Shown one piece after another: positions 56,795 to 64,000 of a stretch of 64,000 nt of DNA (positions are counted from its first letter, which is position 1; each line of letters begins with the position of its first letter). Location: positions 755,915,603-755,979,602 of the forward strand of contig CM060922.1 of NCBI GenBank assembly GCA_030737875.1, in the 5' to 3' direction. This DNA comes from Allium sativum. Its lineage: Eukaryota; Streptophyta; Magnoliopsida; Asparagales; Amaryllidaceae. A program made the position numbers and the translations under genes. The notes under the pieces are model-generated. The model made no database searches. It saw only the letters and a list, made by a program, of their open reading frames with translations, and was not told the DNA's origin.

Positions 56795-57372
56795 TTTCAT
56801 TTTCTAAAAAGCATTATTTGGTTTTGAATAAAAATTTATTTAATTTATGCACTGGCAATCCAATGGAGTAAACCTGTTCCGCGTTAGCGGCGTGGCCCTG
56901 TGATTAGCCATATTATTAGACAAGTCAGGAAAGATTTCTCATACCAGTCCCATGACTGACTCGTAGTTTGTTTCACTTTGCAAACTCGGGTGCCCTCTTT
57001 TTCACACGGGCAACCAAGTGACAGTTTTAGGTTATTTTCGACATGTGTTGGATTGAAGTATGCTTATGGACAGAAGACGAAGATCATTTCTATCTTTTAT
57101 TTCTATTTGAAACATTTAGACATCATTTATACATGTTGTACTTATGGTGTTTTAGACTTATTTCTATTCGCTGAGACTTTCTATATGCTAAGTTGTACCC
57201 TGTAACTGTGCCACTCTTATGTTCTGATGTTGTGATGTTGATGACATTTCTATTTTCCGCTGCTATGATTTATGTGTTATGATGTTATATGAGATCTGCT
57301 GTTGTTGTAAATATGTTATATTCCAATGATTATCCTTGTTTTCGTACTACGGGAGTTTGGGGTCATCACAGT

Positions 57373-57384
57373 TGGTATCAGAGC
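57373..57384 (+). promoter_or_regulatory. Primer-binding site of element C (initiator Met tRNA)
   Basis: TGGTATCAGAGC, two bases after the LTR end at 57370. Confidence 0.95.
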
Positions 57385-57636
57385 TAATGGTTAACCTTAG
57401 CTTCGGAGTATAACATATTTAAAACAGTTCGTCTAGATAGAGTTAGCAGTATTCTACGGCGAGTAGCTCATTAGAGATAGGATTAGTAATGTCCTAGAAT
57501 GAGCACAGCAGAATAGCATACCATAATCAGTCATTACATCACCATTTTTCCATATGTCCTTTATTCTTACTATTCCTTAAAAATTATCATTTCTGTTGGT
57601 CTGACTCTTTCCATGATGGTACATAACTAACTGAAA

Positions 57637-58557
57637 ATGAGCACAAGAGTGAGAGCCAGAGCCAGAGGCGGAGTCAGAAGACCGGGAAGGGATGAAACCC
57701 CATTGCTCAAGGTCAACCCAATCCCGATGCAGTAGCACCACCTCCACCCCCACAGCCTTTTGATCTGGACAAAGTAGCCAAGAAATTCAGGAACTTGGGT
57801 GGCGTGCCGTTCACGGGCCATGAGACAGTGATGGAAGCTCAAGCATGGCTGAAGACATGTGAGAAGATATTTGGAGGCTTGGAACTTAAAGACCACCGTA
57901 AGCGATTCATGGCATCGTGGCTACTGAAGGATGAGGCTCAGAATTGGTGGGAGGCAGCCACGATTTGAGGTACTGATGTCGACATGTCTTAGACAAAATT
58001 CAAAGAGCTCTTTAATGAGAAATTCATTCCTCGACAAAAAGTCGAGCGTCTTCATGATCAGTTTGCTAACTTGCAACAAGGAGATCGAACTGTTTCTGAG
58101 TATGTGCGGAAATTTGAGGAGCTTTCACGATATGCTCCTGGATTAATTCAGGACCCATTCCAGAAGAATAAGATATTCATTAATGGTCTTTCAAGAAATT
58201 ATCTTAACAGAGTGACAACACACATTAAGCGTCCATTTAACGAGGCGGTTGAAATGGCTTGTCGATATGAAGAAAATGACAGGAATTCTCAGCAAGACCG
58301 GGAGATGAATCAAACTAACAACATGAGGAAGCAGTCTGACATGAAGCCGAAGGCGAGCAACTCTTCAGCCGCCAAGCCTCAAGGAAGTAAAAAGGCCAAG
58401 ATGAGATGCTTTAACTATTAGAAGATGGGACACCTTGATTACGAATGCCGAGCTCTAAAGAAGCCAAGGAGGAATGAGTCTGGGCCTAGTCAGAATTCTC
58501 ATGATTAGAGGGAGTGCTACAATTGTAATAAGAAAGGGCACATCAAGCCAAACTGTC
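57637..58557 (+). pseudogene. gag of element C
   Basis: Starts MSTRVRARARGGVRR. A frame change near 57708 is followed by the gag core: FRNLGGVPFTGHE, then EAQAWLKTCEKIF, QNWWEAA, and YVRKFEELSRYAPG with FINGLSRNY. Stops occur at about 57966, 57990 and 58420. Two zinc knuckles remain: CFNY...GHLDYEC (second cysteine changed to Y, with a stop) and an intact CYNCNKKGHIKPNC at 58515-58557. The downstream frame continues directly into protease. Confidence 0.87.
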
Positions 58558-58559
58558 CA

Positions 58560-58919
58560 TTGCTGAAGAGTTCTCAAGTGGCTCATGTATACGATGGAGC
58601 GGCTGCACCAGCTTCTTCCGAAGGAGCAGGTAAACCAGATGTCTTGGGAGGTACCCTTACTATTAAGAACATTCCTGTTACAGTTTTGTTTGACACTGGT
58701 GCATCGCGAAGTTTCATTTCTTGTGACTCAATTAGAAATTTAAAACTCAAACCAAGAAACCTTAAAGAATCGATTAGAGTCCATAGTCCGATAGGAGGTT
58801 CTGTTATTCTCGATCTGTATTGTAGAGTGCTTGTTTCTTATTCTTATTTCCAGTTCCCTTTTGACTTGATCGTTATGAGTTTTCCGGATATGATATCATA
58901 CTTGGACTGGATTGGCTAA
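58560..58919 (+). pseudogene. Aspartic protease of element C
   Basis: 119 codons are open. VLFDTGASRSFIS near 58683-58722 is the catalytic motif and VILDLYCRVLV with FPFDLIVM follows. The usual FDVILGMDWL-type end is disrupted (ISYLDWIG, then a stop at 58917), caused by a local frame change. Confidence 0.88.
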
Positions 58920-60523
58920 CAAAGTATGAGGCTGAGGTACTATGCGCTGAAAGAATAGTCAAAATTAAAACCAAATTTGGAGATATTATTATTGTACCAT
59001 GCCACGGCTCAGCAACTGATAGGAAAGAATTCTGGTCTTCTCTAGAAGTCACTCATACTTCTACTGAGAATATTCCTGTAGTTAAAGATTATACGGATGT
59101 GTTTGAAGAAGTTGATAGCTTACCACCGCGAAGAGAAATTGACTTCAGGATTGACTTGGTTCCGAATGCAAGGCCAGTGGTGCACGCTATTCGGAGGATG
59201 ACGCTGAAAGAGAAAGAAGAGCTGAGCAATTAAACTAAATAGCTTTTGTGGAAGGGTCTGATCAGGCCTAGCTTCTCATATTGGGGTGCAACAGTGATGT
59301 TTGTCCCAAAATCAGACGGTACACTCAGACTATGTGTGGACTATTATGACCTCAATAAGAAAACACTGAAAAACAAATATCCATTGTCGCGTATTGATGA
59401 TCTATTAGACCGCTTGAATGGAGCGCAAGTATTCTCTAGAATGGACCTAGTTACATGTTTCTATCAATTGCACATTGCCGAAGAATGTGTTCCTTTGACA
59501 GCTTTCAGAGGGCCAGACTTATTCTATGAGTGGTTAGTAATGTCGTTCGGCTTATGTAATGCTCCTGCTTACTTCGTTGATCTGATGAACAGAGTATTCC
59601 ATGATGTCTTGAATAAATTTGTGTTGGTTTTCATCGACGACATCTTAATCTTCTCTAAATCCACTGTTAAGCATGAAAAGCATCTGAAAGATGTTTCGGA
59701 AATTCTGAGAAAGAATGTGTTGAAAGCCAAATTCTCTAAATGCATATTCTGGCAAGAAGAAGTGAAGTTCCTCGGTCATGTAGTGTCGAAGAAAGGGATT
59801 TCAGTAGACCCAGGCAAGATCTCAGCCATTCGAGATTGGAAGCAACCCAACACTCCTACAGAAGTCAGAAGTTTCCTAGGATTGGCTGGCTATTGTCGGA
59901 AATTCATTAAAGATTTTTCTAAGCTATCTTGTCCATTGACGAAGCTGACCAAGAAGCATACAAAGTTTAATTGGACACCTGAATGTGAGGAAACTTTCCA
60001 AGAGCTGAAATTGAGGTTGATTACTGCTCCTATGTTGACCATTATTGATGGCAACCAAGATTTGACAGTCTATACTGATTCTTCTATTGAAGGTATTGAT
60101 GCAGTGTTAATGCAAAGAGGCAAAGTAGTTGCTTATGCTAGCCATCAGTAGAAACCGCATTAGAAGAGATACCCCACTCATGACCTTGAGTTGATGGCCA
60201 TCGTATTTGCTTTAAAGATATGGAGGCACTATCTTTTGGGTGAGAAGTTCGAATTATATACAGATAATAAATCCTTGAAATATCTGTTCACCCAAAGGGA
60301 ATTGAATTTGAGGCAGCAACGTTGGTTAGAAGTTCTTGCGGATTATGATCTGGACATCTTGTATACTCCAGGGAAAGCCAATGTTGTAGCCGATGCGCTC
60401 AGTAGGAAGAACGCGGTCGTCATCAATCTTATCGTCGCCAATCTTATCATTACGCCTTCATTAATTGATAAGATCTCTTCTCTTCAGAAAGACGATAAGT
60501 TTATTCAGATGATTAACGAATGA
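58920..60523 (+). pseudogene. Reverse transcriptase and RNase H of element C
   Basis: The linker with DVFEEVDSLPPRREIDF precedes a 301-codon open stretch from 59246. It shows [39 protein letters not shown], the FIDD active site (about 59631) and [11 protein letters not shown]. RNase H begins [11 protein letters not shown] (about 60072). Two TAGs near 60149-60163 interrupt the segment where the A protein has QLKPHEKNY, and the same frame resumes with [24 protein letters not shown] and [13 protein letters not shown] lies at 60521-60523. Close in sequence to element A pol. Confidence 0.9.
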
Positions 60524-61906
60524 GTTCGAAAGGGCGAAGCTTCAAGCTTCCAAATTGACGACAAGGGGTCTCTTAGATTGCAACGGCGAATCTGTGTGCC
60601 AGATATTCCCGAGCTAAAAAGAGAAGTTATGAATGAATGTCACAAATCTAAACTTAGCATCCAACCTGGAGTAAGCAAGATGTATCACGATCTTAAGCGC
60701 ACATTCTGGTGGAAGGCGATGAAGAGAGACATTTCCATATATGTTGGCAGATGTTCCACTTGTCAATAAGTCAAAAGCGATCAATAGAAGCTCGCAGGAT
60801 TGTTGCAACCGCTAGAGGTTCCAAGTTGGAAGTGGATCAAATTTCTATGGATTTCATTGATGGTTTGCCCCGAACCAGAAAAGGGAATGACAGTATATGG
60901 GTGATTGTAGATCGTTTCACGAAGACCACCCATTTTATTCCTGTCCGATCTAATAGAGCAGCTCGAAGTCTGGCGCAGCTTCATTTCAGAGAGATTGTCA
61001 GACTACATAGAGTTCCCAGTAGCATTGTTAGTGAGCATGATCTGATATTTGCTAGTAAATTCTGGGAGGCATTCCAAGAGGAGATAGGTTCAAAGTTGAA
61101 TCTAATCACCGCTTATCATCCTCAAACAGATAGCCAGACTGAGAGGGTGAACCGCATATCAGAAGACTTGTTGCGAGCATGCATTCTTGATTTTGGCGGG
61201 TCATGGGAAGATCACATGCATTTGGTTGAGTTCTCTTATAATAACAGTTACCAAGAAAGCTTGCAGATGTCACCATTTGAAGCATTATATGGCAGGCCAT
61301 GCATATCTCCCGCATGTTGGGTGGAACTAGGCAATCGACTAGTATTAGGCCTCGACATTATTCGTAAAGCATCGGATTAAGTCGATTTCATTAAGAAGCG
61401 ACTACTGACCACTTAGAGCCGACAGAAGAGCCATGCAGACTCACGAAGATGGGATTTAGAATTTGTTGTTGGCGATTATGTGTACTTGAGGGTTTCCCCA
61501 CTGGGAGGAGTAGTTCATTTTGGGAAGATTGGAAAGTTGGCGCCGAGATTCATTGGTCCATTTCCTATTCTCGAAAGAATTGGTACTCTCGCTTACAGGG
61601 TTTAGCTACCTGACTGGTTGCCAGGGGTGCATGATATATTCCATGTGTCTCAACTCCGGAAACATTTACATGATCCAGACTTGATTGTGGAGGAAGAAGC
61701 ACAACAAGATTTGGAGATTACCCCGAGCTTAAGAGTAAGATGGGAGCTAGTGAAAATTGTTGGCAAAGAAACCAGAATTCTGAGGAACAAGAGGATCCAC
61801 TTAGCCAAAGTGCAGTGGAGCGGGGATACTAGAGACTGTACATAGGAGACTGAAGATAGCATCAAATAGGCTTATCCCAAGTGCAGAGTGGACATCTCCG
61901 AGTAAC
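60524..61906 (+). pseudogene. Integrase and chromodomain of element C
   Basis: The zinc finger looks complete ([12 protein letters not shown], then CSTC; the second histidine is Q). TAA and TAG codons follow at about 60767-60788. A one-base loss near 60833 shifts the frame before [13 protein letters not shown]. The second acidic site reads VSEHD instead of VSDKD, so the aspartate is E. TERVNR keeps the glutamate. Further stops occur near 61378, 61417, 61603 and 61843. The C-terminal end HDIFHVSQLRKHLHDPD with KVQWSGDT...CT*ETEDS is a broken chromodomain. Confidence 0.9.
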
Positions 61907-61996
61907 TCTTATGTAGAGGTACATTTACAATATTTTGCATTTTCCGTTTTGTTTCCTACTCTACTATTGTTTACTTTTCAGGGACGAAAAGTTTTT

Positions 61997-62009
61997 AAGC
62001 AAGGGAGAT
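61997..62009 (+). promoter_or_regulatory. Polypurine tract of element C
   Basis: AAGCAAGGGAGAT directly before the LTR start at 62010, preceded by GGGACGAAAAG. Confidence 0.85.
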
Positions 62010-64000
62010 TGTAACAACCCGGAAAATCAAAACCAATTTAAAAAAATTATTTTAAGAAATTTTGTTAGAAAATATGCCAAAATTTAAAAATTCCATTTTT
62101 AAATAATATTAAAGTTATTAAAAATAGTCATTATATAAACGACCTCCATTTTCGACAAAACCATTTTTTTGGGATCCGGAATGTCTAATTATTGCTAAGT
62201 TTAATTTTCCATAATTTTTGGAATTAATATGTGGGCGTGGTAAATTAAACTTTGTTCGATAATTTCTGTTGAATTTAATCGACCGTTAAAAAGACCATTT
62301 TTCAAACGGTCTCCAAATTCAACAAAATTAATTTTTTTAGGACCGTATCGTCAAAACATAGCTAGATTTATTTTTCGGGAATTTTTGGAGTCCCTATGTG
62401 TCCCCGGTGAATTTAAATGTAAGACCAAATTAAATAATTAAATGATTTATATTTTAAATTAAAGAAAACAAGCTGAAAATGATCGATTGGGCTGACAAGA
62501 CCAAGCCCATTGTGTCTGGAATGGGGGAATTTGGCTAGGGACAACTCTCGTTGGGCTGAATTTGGAGCTATGGAGAATTAATGGGTTTTTTTGCGAAATA
62601 GGGAATTTAATAATATTTTACTATAAATATACATTAACCCTAAAAACAAAACCCTAATACATATATAGTAGCCACCGCCCTTATATTCAATGGCCAGCGC
62701 TGCTCCTTGCTTCCCCCTCAAATAACTCCAAATTCCTTCAACGAAATCACCCACTCCAGTTAAGGTTTTTGTAGAGAATCCTTCTACCTTCACAACCATA
62801 CCCAATTGGCAATTTTTATTAGTGTCTTCATCAAGTTTTTGCACCCCGAAGTCTGGACGTTGTGACCGCCTCCCCGCCTCCCAGTGGTGATCGAGTTCGC
62901 CGTTGATGGGACCCCCATGTGCGCCGCTTGCTCCTCTCCGGCGTGCCACCATTTTATCGTCTTCCAGCGCATCGTATTGCATGAAAACTTGGATCCTAGT
63001 TTCGAACGATATAAAAGAAGGTGCGGCCTCAATCTATAATAGGAAGAAGAAGGTATAACTCTATTTTTAAATAAATAAATAATTAATTTAAAATATTATC
63101 AACCTAAATAAATCCGTATCTTATTCACACGAATAGAGAATTGAACAATTTCAGAACCGTTGGGACCGTAAATTCGAGATCTACTTTTCTGGACAGACTA
63201 GAACGAATTTGGAGCAAATCAGAATTTGGAGAAAATTCAATTCTGAATTATACAAAATTTGAAGCATTGTGAGAATTATATTTTTATAATTAAAGTTAAC
63301 TAATTATGATTGTGTTATTACCAATACGCTGTTAAATTCTATTTTCTGTTATACGTAATTTGATCTGGGATTGATGTTCTTATGCAGATCTGTTGATTTG
63401 ATGGTTATTGTGTTGAAAAAAAATAGTTGAAACAAAATATATCATTTTTGTTAAAATAAAATAGTTGATAAAAAAATTAACATTTTCGTTGAAACAAAAT
63501 AGTTGAAACAAAATATATCATTTTTGTTAAAATAAAATAGTTGATAACAAAAATTAACATTTTTGTTGAAATAAAATAGTTGAAACAAAAAGGAGATTTT
63601 TGTTAAAATAAAATAGTTGAAACAAAAAGGACATTTTTTTTAAAATAAAATAGTTGATAACAAAAATTAACATTTTTGTAAACAAAAGTTAACATTTTTG
63701 TTGAAACAAAATAGTTGAAACAAAATATATCATTTTTGTTAAAATAAAATAGTTGATAACAAAAATTAACATTTTTGTTGGAATAAAATAGTTGAAACAA
63801 AAAGGACATTTTTGTTAAAATAAAATAGTTGATAACAAAAATTAACATTTTTGTTGAAATAAATAGTTAAAATAAAAGGAATCATTTTTGTTGAAATAAA
63901 ATAGTTGAAACCAAAATGACATTTTTGTTGAAATAAAATAGTTGAAACCAAAATGACATTTTTGTGGGAATAAAATAGTTGAAACCAAAATATCATTTTT
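62010..64000 (+). mobile_element. 3' LTR of element C (partial)
   Basis: Starts TGTAACAACCCGG and parallels 51390-53380 with many substitutions and small indels. It carries the same TATA box (62622-62629) and splice donor (63053), and the beginning of the AAAATAGTTGATAACAAAAA array. It is cut by the window end; roughly 4 kb should follow. Confidence 0.93.
63415..64000. repeat. Minisatellite array in the 3' LTR of C
   Basis: The same unit types as in 52775-53400 (AAAATAGTTGATAACAAAAA, AACATTTTTGTTGAAA) but in a different order and number, showing that the array has changed since insertion. Confidence 0.9.

Larger units (their letters stand above)
51390..57370 (+). mobile_element. 5' LTR of element C (5981 bp)
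   Basis: TGTAACAACCCGG start and GGGGTCATCACA end, followed by the primer-binding site. Modules in order: paired U3 cassette, TATA box, leader, splice donor, about 2.5 kb of tandem arrays, a copy of the AACGGTT/GGTCGGAT module, and the U5 blocks shared (in reverse complement on this strand) with A, D and E. Confidence 0.93.
51390..64000 (+). mobile_element. Element C: giant-LTR chromovirus (right end outside the window)
   Basis: 5' LTR 51390-57370, primer-binding site, decayed gag-pol, polypurine tract and the first 1991 bp of the 3' LTR. The left flank ACATG (51385-51389) is the expected target duplication; its partner is beyond the window. The internal region is only 4639 bp, shorter than one LTR. 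The two LTRs differ by roughly one base in ten over the first 200 bp, so the insertion is old, in line with many stops in pol. Confidence 0.93.

Overview
The window is repeat-dense plant nuclear DNA. It is AT-rich, with plant-type Ty3/gypsy retrotransposons primed by initiator-methionine tRNA (primer-binding site TGGTATCAGAGC), chromodomain-bearing polyproteins, a CACTA DNA transposon and a broken retrocopy of a plant calcium-dependent protein kinase. An angiosperm, probably a eudicot, is the best guess; the species cannot be told from the sequence. I see no intact host gene: every recognisable coding segment belongs to a mobile element or has been copied by one.

Layout. 1-5194: inner leader and complete 4.9 kb LTR (element F, minus strand) whose body lies left of the window. 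5500-13912: a non-autonomous CACTA transposon with a TTA target duplication. It contains an exon-like fragment of a homogentisate-prenyltransferase-type gene (7569-7679, minus) and a processed CDPK retropseudogene (9136-10743) with its own 12-bp target duplication. 13916-14545: degenerate flank, a second CACTA-like terminus and a minus-strand LTR/polypurine remnant. 14553-18792: the 3' part of a decayed chromovirus (element G: integrase, chromodomain, polypurine tract, LTR). 18998-46628: element B, a plus-strand chromovirus with TTGTT target duplications. Its 5' LTR is split by element A (19439-31877, minus, GAAGG duplication) and its 3' LTR by solo LTR D (38891-44180, minus). 46634 to about 47650: unassigned DNA. 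About 47650-51389: LTR E (minus), cut by element C (51390 to beyond 64000, plus), which has a 5981-bp 5' LTR, a decayed gag-pol and the start of its 3' LTR.

The relative order of insertion follows from the nesting: B before A and D; E before C; the CACTA element before (or carrying) the kinase retrocopy. The two LTR copies of A differ by only scattered changes, while those of B and C are visibly more diverged, so A is the youngest element here.

The most interesting signal is in the giant LTRs (A, C, D, E and F; four complete copies of 4.9-6.0 kb). They appear to share one plan: a duplicated U3 cassette, a TATA-like box, a short GC- or pyrimidine-rich leader ending in a good 5' splice site, a long AT-rich stretch holding an element-specific tandem array, and a U5 block with base-paired arms that co-vary between copies. 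The smaller LTRs of B and G show the TATA, leader and splice-donor part of the same plan. This suggests an LTR-borne 5' UTR intron whose interior tolerates minisatellite growth, plus a structured RNA near the primer-binding site. Both ideas are inferences and need transcript data.
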